A DNA stretch of 64,000 bases, from NCBI RefSeq assembly GCF_019704555.1, contig NZ_AP024745.1, forward strand, positions 9,370,501-9,434,500, written 5' to 3'. Under the pieces are notes generated by a model. That model was not told the DNA's origin and did no database searches. It was given only the letters and a program-made list of their open reading frames with translations. This document shows positions 8,676-16,092 of this stretch, piece after piece; the first letter of the stretch is position 1, and every line of letters starts with the position of its first letter. This DNA is from Actinoplanes sp. L3-i22 (lineage in GTDB: Bacteria > Actinomycetota > Actinomycetes > Mycobacteriales > Micromonosporaceae). The position numbers and the translations under genes were made by a program.

Positions 8676-8960
8676 ATGCGGCAGGGCGCCCTGTCGCTGC
8701 TCGGCGATCACGTGCACCCCGACGACCTCGGCGTCGGGCAGCAGATCTGCCAGAGCCGCGGACACGGCCCGTTCCGCCTGGAAGGCCGCACGCACGGTCG
8801 GCGTCTCGACGGTGAGCCGCACCTCGACGCGGTGGTCATCCGGGCTGCTGACCGTGGCGGCCACGACGTCGAGCCGCTCGACGATCTCGCGGACGACGTC
8901 GTCGGTGACGATCAATGACGTGGTCAGCTCGACCTGGACGCTCCACGTTCCGAGCGGCAT
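8667..8960 (-). CDS. Hypothetical protein, 97 aa
   Basis: A small soluble protein with alternating strand-like and helix-like segments (WSVQVELTTSL; REIVERLDVVAATVS; VEVRLTVETPTVRAAFQAERAV), suggesting a compact alpha/beta domain such as a ferredoxin-like fold. There is no signal peptide and no catalytic motif that I recognise. It starts at ATG 8960 and lies upstream of and divergent from the carbamoyltransferase gene. Nothing ties it to either the steroid or the phosphonate genes. Coding character is plausible from base composition and fold-like periodicity, but function is unknown. Confidence 0.55.
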   Translation of the reverse strand: MPLGTWSVQVELTTSLIVTDDVVREIVERLDVVAATVSSPDDHRVEVRLTVETPTVRAAFQAERAVSAALADLLPDAEVVGVHVIAEQRQGALPHPR

Positions 8961-9096
8961 GCGGCAACACCTTTCCTCGCGTCCTCGCGGACACGCGACA
9001 ATGGACGATTCCGGTCGCCGATCCTTCCAGACACCGCCCGGCGACGTGGTCGCCAGCCCACCAGCGGTCGCCCATCGGACGATTCGGGCGCGCCGG

Positions 9097-9102
9097 TAGG
9101 CT
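9097..9102 (+). promoter_or_regulatory. Possible -10 box for the carbamoyltransferase gene
   Basis: TAGGCT fits the actinobacterial TANNNT -10 consensus and lies about 70 bp before the GTG at 9172. No good -35 is visible at the expected spacing. Confidence 0.3.
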
Positions 9103-9171
9103 TCTCGCCGAAACGGACGCCGGCCCGGTGCGCGGGCCTGCCGTCAGGTTACGGAAGCAGGAGGCAGTCGG

Positions 9172-10215
9172 GTGGCATTCGCCGGTTCGCACATTCTCAG
9201 TGTCGACCAGTTCGAGCTGGAGGACATTGAACGCCTGTTCGACGTCGCGGACCTGATGCTGCCGTACGCACGGCGCGAACGGACCACCCGGGTGCTGGAG
9301 GGCGCGGTGCTCGGCAACCTGTTCTTCGAGCCGAGCACGAGGTCGCGGCTGAGCTTCGGGGCGGCCTTCAACCGGCTGGGCGGTTACGTACGGGAGACCA
9401 CCGGTTTCGCGTTCTCCTCGATGGCCAAGGGCGAGTCGATCTACGACACCAGCCGCGTGGTCGCCGGCTACATGGACATTCTCGTGGTCCGGCACCCGGA
9501 CGAGGGGGCGGTGCAGGAGTTCGCCGCCGCCACCCACGTGCCGGTGATCAACGGTGGGGACGGGCCGGGCGAGCACCCGACCCAGGCGCTGCTCGACCTC
9601 TACACGCTCTGCCGCGAGCTCGGGTTGCGGCCCGGCGGTCTCGGCGGCATGCACATCGCCGTCGTCGGCGACCTCAAGTACGGGCGGACCGTGCACAGCC
9701 TCACCAAGCTGCTGGCCCTGGAGGAGCGCCTCACGTTCAACTGCGTGGCGCCGGCCGAGCTGCAACTGCCGGACTCGCTGGTGCGCCACCTGCGCGCACG
9801 GGGGCACGAGGTGATCCTGACCGAGGACCTCGCCGAGGGCATCAGCGACGTCGACGTCGTCTACGCGACCCGGGTGCAGGAGGAGCGGTTCCCGGAGGGC
9901 ATCGACGTCAGTGCCCGCAAGGAGCAGTTCCGGATCGACGCCGAGCTGTACGACAAGGTGTGCCGCCCGGGCACGGTGCTGATGCACCCGCTGCCCCGCG
10001 ACAGCCGGGGTGGCACGAGCGAGCTCGCGGACAGCCTCAACACCCGCGGTGAGCTCGCCATCTTCCGGCAGACGGACAACGGGATCCCGGTCCGGATGGC
10101 GCTGTTCGCGCTGGTGCTGGACGTGGCCGACCAGGTCACCGCGACCGACCGGGCGGCCACCTGGTTCACCCCGCGGCGGTTCGGGGTCCTGGACACGCGC
10201 GACATCCTGTCCTGA
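9172..10215 (+). CDS. Aspartate carbamoyltransferase catalytic-chain paralogue
   Basis: A 347-residue ATCase-type transcarbamylase, GTG start behind AGGAGG (9159-9164). Carbamoyl-phosphate and PALA ligands of the E. coli enzyme can be matched: STRSR at 55-59 (STRTR in E. coli, so Thr55 becomes Ser58), Ser82/Lys86, Arg107, His135/Gln138, Arg172 in GDLKYGRTVHSL, Arg234/Gln236 in TRVQ, and the HPLPR loop (272-276). It looks catalytically complete, with about 30 extra C-terminal residues. GDLKYGRTVHSL resembles E. coli-type chains more than usual actinobacterial PyrB, and no other pyrimidine gene is nearby. It converges on the phosphonate operon, suggesting a resistant target copy or a biosynthetic carbamoyltransferase. 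Family is certain, role inferred. Confidence 0.85.
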   Translation: MAFAGSHILSVDQFELEDIERLFDVADLMLPYARRERTTRVLEGAVLGNLFFEPSTRSRLSFGAAFNRLGGYVRETTGFAFSSMAKGESIYDTSRVVAGYMDILVVRHPDEGAVQEFAAATHVPVINGGDGPGEHPTQALLDLYTLCRELGLRPGGLGGMHIAVVGDLKYGRTVHSLTKLLALEERLTFNCVAPAELQLPDSLVRHLRARGHEVILTEDLAEGISDVDVVYATRVQEERFPEGIDVSARKEQFRIDAELYDKVCRPGTVLMHPLPRDSRGGTSELADSLNTRGELAIFRQTDNGIPVRMALFALVLDVADQVTATDRAATWFTPRRFGVLDTRDILS

Positions 10216-10219
10216 GGTC

Positions 10220-10262
10220 GTTCCGGATCACCGCCCGTGACGCCGGGGCGGTGATCCGGAAC
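10220..10262. terminator. 17-bp perfect hairpin between convergent genes
   Basis: GTTCCGGATCACCGCCC (10220-10236) pairs perfectly with 10246-10262 around a 9-base loop. It begins 5 bp after the carbamoyltransferase stop and ends 9 bp before the stop of the leftward aldehyde dehydrogenase gene, so it probably terminates both transcripts. Confidence 0.8.
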
Positions 10263-10271
10263 GCTACCCGT

Positions 10272-11723
10272 TCAGTAACTGATGCAGGCCGAATGGATCC
10301 TGGTGTAGAAGTCCCAGGTCTCCGGGGAGCACTCGGCCGGGCCGAACTGCGAGGCCTTGGCGCCGACGTGGGGCATGTGCGGGTACGCGCCGACCGTGGC
10401 CCGGTTGACGTGGAACATGCCGGCTTCGATCCGTTCGAAGGCCACGAGAGCGGATCTGAGGTCCCGGGTGTGCACCGCGGCCGACATGCCGTACTCGACC
10501 GCGTTGACGATGTCGACGGCCTGGTCCGGGCCGTCGCACTCGATGACGCTCAGGACCGGGCCGAAGATCTCCTCCTGGGCGATGGCGGTGTACGGTTCGA
10601 CGTCCGCCAGGACTGTCGGCTGGAAGTAGTGACCGGGCCGGTCGGCCGACGCCCGCTGTCCGCCGGCCACGAGCCTGGCGCCGTCCGCCACCGCCCGGTG
10701 GACGGCCCGCTCACAGACGTCCAGTCGCGGCGCCGACACCACCGGCCCGACGTCGGCGGTGTCGTCGAGACCGTAACCGACCCGTAGGCGTGCGACACGC
10801 GCCGCGACCGCCTCGACGAACTCCGGTGCCACCGCGCGGTCGACGACCACCCGGCTCGTCGCGGAACAGCGCTGTCCCGCCTGTCCGAACGCGCCGGCCA
10901 CCACCGCGTCCGCGGCCCGTTCGAGGTCCGCGTCGGCGAGCACGATTGCCGCGTTCTTGCCGCCGAGCTCCAGTTGGGTGGCGGCCATCCGGCCCCCGGC
11001 GGCACCGGCGATCAACCGTCCCACCGGCACCGATCCGGTGAACGAGATCCCGGCCACCGCGGGGTGGCCGACCAGCGCCTCACCGGCCACGCGGTCGCCC
11101 TGGACCAGGTTGAGCGCGCCCGGCGTGACCCCCGCCTCGACCAGGACGTCGGCGAGCAGGGCGGCTGTCAGCGGAGCGAGCGGCGACGGTTTGAGGACGA
11201 CGGTGCACCCGGACAGCAGGGCCGGCGCCACCTTCCACGCCGGGATGGCCAGCGGGAAGTTCCACGGCGTGATCAGCCCCACGACGCCGATCGGCCGGCG
11301 CACCGTGATCGCCAGGGTGTCGTCGTCGTCGGCCGGCAGCGTCGAACCACCGAGACGGCGGCCCTCGCCCGCGATGTAGTCGATCAGTTCGATCGTCCGG
11401 GCGACCTCCGAGCGGGCCTCGCGCAACAACTTGCCCTGTTCACGGGTGATCGATCGGGCGAAGTCCTCGGCGCGGACCCGGATCAGGTCCGCGGCGCGCC
11501 GCAGGACGGCCCCGCGCTTCACCGGGCCGAGCGCCTGCCACCCGGCCCGGGCCTTGCCCGCGGCGTCGACAGCGGCGTCGACGTCGGCGGGTGACGAGTC
11601 CGGGAAGAATCCGATCTCGTCACCGGTGTCGCCCGGGTTGGCGTTGAGGATCCTGGCATCCGTCGTCGCCGGCCGCCAGGATCCGGCGATGAGATTGCCC
11701 TCGAGGCGATCGTCGTGGGGCAT
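10272..11723 (-). CDS. Aldehyde dehydrogenase, probably phosphonoacetaldehyde dehydrogenase
   Basis: A 483-residue NAD(P)-dependent aldehyde dehydrogenase. It has PWNFPL (Asn155), the general base Glu252 in LELGGKN, the catalytic Cys286 in GQRCSATS and EEIFGPVL near the C-terminus. It is the last gene of the leftward phosphonate operon, 5 bp after the PEP mutase gene. PEP mutase and phosphonopyruvate decarboxylase yield phosphonoacetaldehyde, so the natural substrate would be that aldehyde and the product phosphonoacetate, as known for PhnY-type enzymes. A semialdehyde dehydrogenase for another pathway is the alternative. The context argument is strong; substrate is not shown by sequence. Confidence 0.82.
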   Translation of the reverse strand: MPHDDRLEGNLIAGSWRPATTDARILNANPGDTGDEIGFFPDSSPADVDAAVDAAGKARAGWQALGPVKRGAVLRRAADLIRVRAEDFARSITREQGKLLREARSEVARTIELIDYIAGEGRRLGGSTLPADDDDTLAITVRRPIGVVGLITPWNFPLAIPAWKVAPALLSGCTVVLKPSPLAPLTAALLADVLVEAGVTPGALNLVQGDRVAGEALVGHPAVAGISFTGSVPVGRLIAGAAGGRMAATQLELGGKNAAIVLADADLERAADAVVAGAFGQAGQRCSATSRVVVDRAVAPEFVEAVAARVARLRVGYGLDDTADVGPVVSAPRLDVCERAVHRAVADGARLVAGGQRASADRPGHYFQPTVLADVEPYTAIAQEEIFGPVLSVIECDGPDQAVDIVNAVEYGMSAAVHTRDLRSALVAFERIEAGMFHVNRATVGAYPHMPHVGAKASQFGPAECSPETWDFYTRIHSACISY

Positions 11724-11728
11724 CGCGG

Positions 11729-12619
11729 TTACTTCGCCAGCCGCTCGGCGGCCAGCTTCTCGAAGCGGCTCTGCTGCTCCAGCATGGCGTGCATGCCCTG
11801 CAGGTGGAAGACCTTCTTCAGCGGCGCGATCTGGTCCTCGACGTGGAAGGTCGTGCCGTCCTTGTAGATCTGGGCGAGCACGTCCTCCATCGCGGCGATC
11901 GAGCCCCGCACCGCGTGGTTGGCGTAGATCACCGCGCCGAAGCCGGCCGCCTCCAGCTCGGTGGCCGTGACGCTGTTGTAGGTCGTCGGCACGACGATCA
12001 GCGGCAGCGGGCCGGCGTACCGGCGACGGAACTCGTAGACCTCGTCCGGCGTCGACTTCTTCGAGTGGATCAGCAGGGCGTCGGCGCCGGCCTTCGTGTA
12101 GGCGTCCGCCCGCAGCAGCGCCTCCTCCATCCCGGCGCCGGCGATCAGGGCCTCGATCCGGGCGACGACGGTGAACGAGGGGTCGCGCCGCACCTGGGTG
12201 GCCGCGTAGATCTTGGTGACGAAGTCGTCGAGCGGCGCCAGGTCCTGGTTGCCCTCGATGAAGCTGTTCAGCTTCGGGTACTGCTTGTCCTCGATGCAGA
12301 TGCCCGCGATGCCGTTGTTCTCGTACTGACGGATCATGTCGATGACGTTGTTGACGCTGCCGAACCCGGAGTCGCAGTCGGCGAGCACCGGGATGTCGAC
12401 GGCGCCGGCGATCTGCGAGGCCGCCGACAGGGCCTGCGTCATGGTGAGGATGTTGGCGTCCGGCACGGCTGCCTGCGCCGAGATCTCCAGACCGCTGGCC
12501 CAGATGGCCTCGAACCCGGTGCTCTCCACGAGTTTCGCGCTCAGGGCGCTGTGCGCCCCCGCCAAACGCAGGATGGGGGAATCGCGCAGCATGTCGGCCA
12601 GGCGGGTGGTCTTGGTCAT
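11729..12619 (-). CDS. pepM: Phosphoenolpyruvate phosphomutase
   Basis: A 296-residue isocitrate-lyase-superfamily enzyme. It carries the diagnostic PEP mutase motif EDKx5NS as EDKQYPKLNS (residues 110-119), plus DCDSGFG for the metal site. This motif separates true mutases from related lyases and hydrolases. The enzyme isomerises PEP to phosphonopyruvate, the entry step of nearly all C-P bond biosynthesis, and is the marker of a phosphonate cluster. It sits directly after the two decarboxylase subunit genes, which make the reaction irreversible. Length and motif are standard, so confidence is high. Confidence 0.96.
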   Translation of the reverse strand: MTKTTRLADMLRDSPILRLAGAHSALSAKLVESTGFEAIWASGLEISAQAAVPDANILTMTQALSAASQIAGAVDIPVLADCDSGFGSVNNVIDMIRQYENNGIAGICIEDKQYPKLNSFIEGNQDLAPLDDFVTKIYAATQVRRDPSFTVVARIEALIAGAGMEEALLRADAYTKAGADALLIHSKKSTPDEVYEFRRRYAGPLPLIVVPTTYNSVTATELEAAGFGAVIYANHAVRGSIAAMEDVLAQIYKDGTTFHVEDQIAPLKKVFHLQGMHAMLEQQSRFEKLAAERLAK

Positions 12620-12638
12620 GATGGTTCTCCTGCTTCGA

Positions 12639-13196
12639 TCAGGCTGAGGGGACGCGGTCGAGGAAGTCCTGGGTGCGGGAGACGATCTCCTGCGGGGTGT
12701 GGCGCACCCGTTTGCCGATGCCGCCGGTGCGTGGCGCGACCACCGCGTGGATCAGCATCGGCAGTTCGGCGAAGTCGAGGCCGGCCAGATCGGCGTCGTC
12801 ACGTACGGTCACCGCGGTGCGGTAGCCGGTGGCCGTGGCCACCGCGGTCAGGTCACGCGGGAGCATGGTGCGCTGTCCGCCGGTGCTCTGGTGCATGCCG
12901 TTGTCCAACACGACGTGCACGACGCTCGCCTGGGTCTCCTGCGCGAGGGTCAGGCAGCCGAGGTTCATCGTCAGCGACCCGTCCCCGTCGATCGCCACCA
13001 CGGTGTGGCCGGGCCGGGCGGCGGCGATGCCGTAGGCGATCGGGGCGGCCATTCCCATCGACCCGAGGAGGTAGAAGTTGCCCGGGTCGTCAGCGCAGTT
13101 GTACAGCTCACGGCTGGGGTAGCCGTTCGTGCAGACCACCACCGCGTCCGGCAGCGCCGCGCGCAGGTGGGTCATGACGGCTTCGGAGGTCAGCAC
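12639..13196 (-). CDS. ppd: Phosphonopyruvate decarboxylase, TPP-binding subunit
   Basis: A 185-residue protein equal to the C-terminal PP domain of thiamine-diphosphate decarboxylases. The GDGSLTMNLGCL segment followed by DNGMHQSTGG is the Mg/TPP-binding motif. The GTG start is 3 bp after the stop of the companion subunit. Phosphonopyruvate decarboxylase (Ppd) converts phosphonopyruvate to phosphonoacetaldehyde. Most Ppd enzymes are single chains near 380 residues; here the two halves are separate genes, as in sulfopyruvate decarboxylase ComD/ComE. Adjacency to PEP mutase makes Ppd by far the more likely reading. Confidence 0.9.
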   Translation of the reverse strand: MLTSEAVMTHLRAALPDAVVVCTNGYPSRELYNCADDPGNFYLLGSMGMAAPIAYGIAAARPGHTVVAIDGDGSLTMNLGCLTLAQETQASVVHVVLDNGMHQSTGGQRTMLPRDLTAVATATGYRTAVTVRDDADLAGLDFAELPMLIHAVVAPRTGGIGKRVRHTPQEIVSRTQDFLDRVPSA

Positions 13197-13199
13197 GGT

Positions 13200-13718
13200 T
13201 CAGACTCCTTCGCGGATGACGAGCACGCCGGTGCGCCCGGTCGCGGTGATGTTCTTCAGCACGCGGTCGACGCAGCCCGCCGGATCCACGCCTTCGAAGA
13301 CCTCGTACGGCAGGCCGAACAGATCGAGCAGGCGCGGCAGTTCCGCACCGATCACGTCGTGCTCGACCGCGTCGTCGGCGCCGGGGCATCCGCGCCAGCT
13401 CACCACCAGCAGCAGCGGGACGTCGTAGATCGCGTTGAAGGAGGTGAGGACGTTCAGGGAGTAGCCGAGACCGGAGTTCTGCATCAGCACGACGGGCGTG
13501 CCGCCGCCCACGACGATGCCGGACGCGAGTCCGAGAGCGGAGTCCTCCCGGGGCGCCGGGATGTACCGGATGCCATGAGCGGCCGGGTCGGCGCTCTCCA
13601 GGAGCTTGAAGAGGTTCTTGAGGTAGGAGCAGGGAACGCCGGTGGCGTGGGTGACTCCGTGGCCGGCGAATGCGGCAAGGAGATCCCGCGCGTGCTGGTC
13701 GCTCGCGGTAGAAGACAT
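13200..13718 (-). CDS. ppd: Phosphonopyruvate decarboxylase, pyrimidine-domain subunit
   Basis: A 172-residue protein equal to the N-terminal Pyr domain of TPP decarboxylases. It has GVPCSYLKNL for phosphonate/substrate contacts, PREDSALGLASG carrying the catalytic glutamate that activates thiamine, and QNSGLGYSLNVLTS. It starts at ATG 13718 and ends 3 bp before the PP-domain gene, so the two should assemble as an alpha/beta enzyme. The reaction is decarboxylation of phosphonopyruvate to phosphonoacetaldehyde. The 116 bp upstream shows no gene. The alternative, sulfopyruvate decarboxylase, is unlikely beside pepM. Confidence 0.9.
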   Translation of the reverse strand: MSSTASDQHARDLLAAFAGHGVTHATGVPCSYLKNLFKLLESADPAAHGIRYIPAPREDSALGLASGIVVGGGTPVVLMQNSGLGYSLNVLTSFNAIYDVPLLLVVSWRGCPGADDAVEHDVIGAELPRLLDLFGLPYEVFEGVDPAGCVDRVLKNITATGRTGVLVIREGV

Positions 13719-13834
13719 GGTTTCGTCCTGACTGGAGACGGCTGATGCCGTCGATCGACGATCGGGTGGCTGAGCGGCGTGTCACGGCGGCGCGCGAGCC
13801 GGCGGCGGCTGCCCGCCCGCGGGAGGGTCCGGGG

Positions 13835-14917
13835 TCATCGGGACGACGCGGCCCCGGCCGTCGAGGCCGCGAGGAAGCGTTCCCGGAAGGCGTCCAGTTC
13901 GGTACGGCGCATCGCGTCGAAGACGTGCTCGCCGAGGATCGTTCCCAGGCGTTCCTGCGCGGCGGTGATGTTGCGCCGGGGCACGCCGTGCGCGATCGGC
14001 ACCGTGAAGTTCTGGTCCTGGAGCCAGGTCGCCGCCCCGTAGGCCGCCATCGCGTCCGACGGGATCACCACCAGGGCGCGCGCCGTCGCGGTGAGCGCCG
14101 GGTCGTGCAGCAGCGCCGGGATCCCGGCGCCCCAGAGGTCGCCGCCGAGCTCGGCGACGACGATCTCCGCGCCGTCGCCGGCCAGGCGGTCGACCAGGTG
14201 ACGCGCCACCCCGGTGACCAGCTCGTCCGGGTGGCCGTAGGTGGTCGGGAGCCCGCCGTCGACGAAGTCCAGCGCGACGGAGGCGCCGGCGTCGGCGAGC
14301 GTCAGCAGGTCACGCAGACGTCCCGTGCCGGCCAGTTTGGTCACGCCGACGCGCAGCCCGCAGACGCCCGACAGATAGTTGACCAGGTTCGCCGCGAACG
14401 TGGTCTTGCCGACCTCGGCGGCGGTGCCGCCCACCAGGATGATCGGCACCCGCGCCGCCGCCTCCGAGCGGATCGGCTGGGCGCGCAGCTGCTGCCCGTC
14501 GGCGCCGTACGCCAGGCCGAGCAGACGGACCCGGGTCGGCTGTCCCATGCCGGCCGGGGTGGACGCGGCGACGCCGATGATCCCGCCGACCGCCAGCAGG
14601 TCGGCCTCGGCGCCGTCGCCGGTGTCCAGCCCATCGGCGGGAACTGTTCCGTAGATCGAGGTGGTGGTGAACCGGTTGCCGAGGACGCCCAGGATCCGGG
14701 TCCCGGGCCGCAGACGCACCTCGCGGGCGTCAGTCGTCTCCAGGGCGGGGTAGGCGCCCACCCGCAGGACCTCGGCCACCACCAGGTCGCCGGCCCGGCC
14801 CGTGCCGGACCGGACGGTGAGGTCGTCGAGTGGCTGCCTCGTCGCGCGGCAGCAGCTGGCGTGCAGAGTCCCGGTGTGACGGCCGGGTCCCTGCCTGGAC
14901 AAGGGGTAGTCAGACAT
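13835..14917 (-). CDS. P-loop NTPase-domain protein of unknown role (phosphonate cluster)
   Basis: A 360-residue protein. The N-terminal half (about 1-155) is beta-rich with RILGVLGNRFTT; the C-terminal half has a Walker A-like GGTAAEVGKTT (163-173), then LRVGVTKLAGTGR and an acidic VVAELGGD segment. This layout resembles DUF1611/MobB-type P-loop proteins, where at least one characterised relative is an N-acyltransferase of an amino acid, but I cannot claim that activity. It lies between the ATP-grasp ligase and decarboxylase genes in the same direction. It could activate or acylate a phosphonate or amino acid. Confidence 0.65.
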   Translation of the reverse strand: MSDYPLSRQGPGRHTGTLHASCCRATRQPLDDLTVRSGTGRAGDLVVAEVLRVGAYPALETTDAREVRLRPGTRILGVLGNRFTTTSIYGTVPADGLDTGDGAEADLLAVGGIIGVAASTPAGMGQPTRVRLLGLAYGADGQQLRAQPIRSEAAARVPIILVGGTAAEVGKTTFAANLVNYLSGVCGLRVGVTKLAGTGRLRDLLTLADAGASVALDFVDGGLPTTYGHPDELVTGVARHLVDRLAGDGAEIVVAELGGDLWGAGIPALLHDPALTATARALVVIPSDAMAAYGAATWLQDQNFTVPIAHGVPRRNITAAQERLGTILGEHVFDAMRRTELDAFRERFLAASTAGAASSR

Positions 14918-14976
14918 CGTGTTCCTCGTCAGTCAGGATCTTGGTAGGCCGGCGCGGCGGCTGCCGGTCGGCGAGC

Positions 14977-16092
14977 TCAGGAGAATCGGACCCCGCCCAC
15001 CGCGTCGGTGATCCGGTCGAAGTCGGCCCTGCTGCCGGCGTCGAAGTAGACGTAATGGCTGCAGTCGCAGCTGTGCGCGGCAGCGGATCCGGCCCGCATG
15101 TTCCCGGCCTCCAGACGCACGACGCCCGGCAGCGCGGCGACCTCGTCCGGGCCGTACGCGGAGTCCTGCCGGATCATCAGCACGCCGGCCCATCGGCCCG
15201 GGGGCACGCCGCCGGTGGGCGCCGGCCGGTCGATGCCGACCTGGGCGGCGACGAAGTGTTCCCAGAGGTCCACCCCGGTCACCGAGCCGATCGACGTCGC
15301 CACCCCGCCGCCGGCCGGGCGCAGGGCCACCTCGCCGAAGATCATGTTTCCGGCGGCGTCGACGAACAGCTCCAGGTGGAAGACGCCGTCGCGTACAGGC
15401 AGGGCGTCGAACGCCTGGCGCACCACGACGTCCGCGGCGGCGGCGAGCGGGTCGTCCGGCGCCAGGTGCAGGCTGCCGCGGGAACCGGTGGCCTCGATCA
15501 CCGGCCGGTCGTACGCCGACACGCAGGACCAGACGACCCGGCCGGCGCGCAGCACGCCGTCGCAGTGCAGCTCCCGGCGGACCGCGACGACCTCCTCGAC
15601 CAGCCACATCGAGTGCTCCTGTCGCATCCGCCGCACCGCGGCCGCGGCGTCCAGCAGCTCGACGCCGCGAGCGGACGACGACAGGGTGGGTTTGACGACG
15701 ACCCGGCCGGGCAGCTCGGCCCGGCCCGCGGCGACGGTGCTGGACGACCAGCCGCGGGCCGCGGGCACCCGGCCCCGCACCACCTGCTTCATCCGCCACT
15801 TGTCGGTGACCGGCAGGATCTCCTCGAATCCCGGGCCGGGCAGGCCGAAGCTGCTGCGGATGAAGGCCGCCTTGAGCATGTTGCTCTCGGAGGTCGCCAC
15901 GACGTGGGTGAAGTCCTCCCGCTGCATGGCCGCGGCGACCTCGCGCAGCAGGTCCGGCCCCGAGCCGGGCGCGGCGTCCACCGCGTCGACGGTGCGGAAG
16001 TCGCACGAGTCCGCGAACGCCGGGGCCACCTGACGGAAGCGCCGCTTGGCCCCGTCGAGCACCAGCACCCGGCGACGATCGTCACGAGACAT
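14977..16092 (-). CDS. ATP-grasp ligase (phosphonate cluster, ligase 1)
   Basis: A 371-residue ATP-grasp-fold protein. Visible features are an N-terminal Rossmann-like domain (VLVLDGAKRR; HVVATSESNML), the ATP-binding lysine strand VVVKPTLSSSARGV, the acidic WLVEEVV, and the metal-binding FHLELFVDAAGNMIFGEVALRPAGGG region. This pattern matches carboxylate-amine ligases, which form amide bonds through an acyl phosphate. A Cys/His-rich patch (HSCDCSHYVYF) near the C-terminus is unusual. The start lies 11 bp inside the upstream ATP-grasp gene. It probably joins a phosphonate carboxylate or an amino acid to an amine. Confidence 0.85.
   Translation of the reverse strand: MSRDDRRRVLVLDGAKRRFRQVAPAFADSCDFRTVDAVDAAPGSGPDLLREVAAAMQREDFTHVVATSESNMLKAAFIRSSFGLPGPGFEEILPVTDKWRMKQVVRGRVPAARGWSSSTVAAGRAELPGRVVVKPTLSSSARGVELLDAAAAVRRMRQEHSMWLVEEVVAVRRELHCDGVLRAGRVVWSCVSAYDRPVIEATGSRGSLHLAPDDPLAAAADVVVRQAFDALPVRDGVFHLELFVDAAGNMIFGEVALRPAGGGVATSIGSVTGVDLWEHFVAAQVGIDRPAPTGGVPPGRWAGVLMIRQDSAYGPDEVAALPGVVRLEAGNMRAGSAAAHSCDCSHYVYFDAGSRADFDRITDAVGGVRFS

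Noticed and set aside
9172..10215. Housekeeping pyrB
   Set aside because: No pyrR, pyrC, carAB or other pyrimidine gene is adjacent, and the gene converges on a phosphonate operon. This cannot be fully excluded without the rest of the genome.
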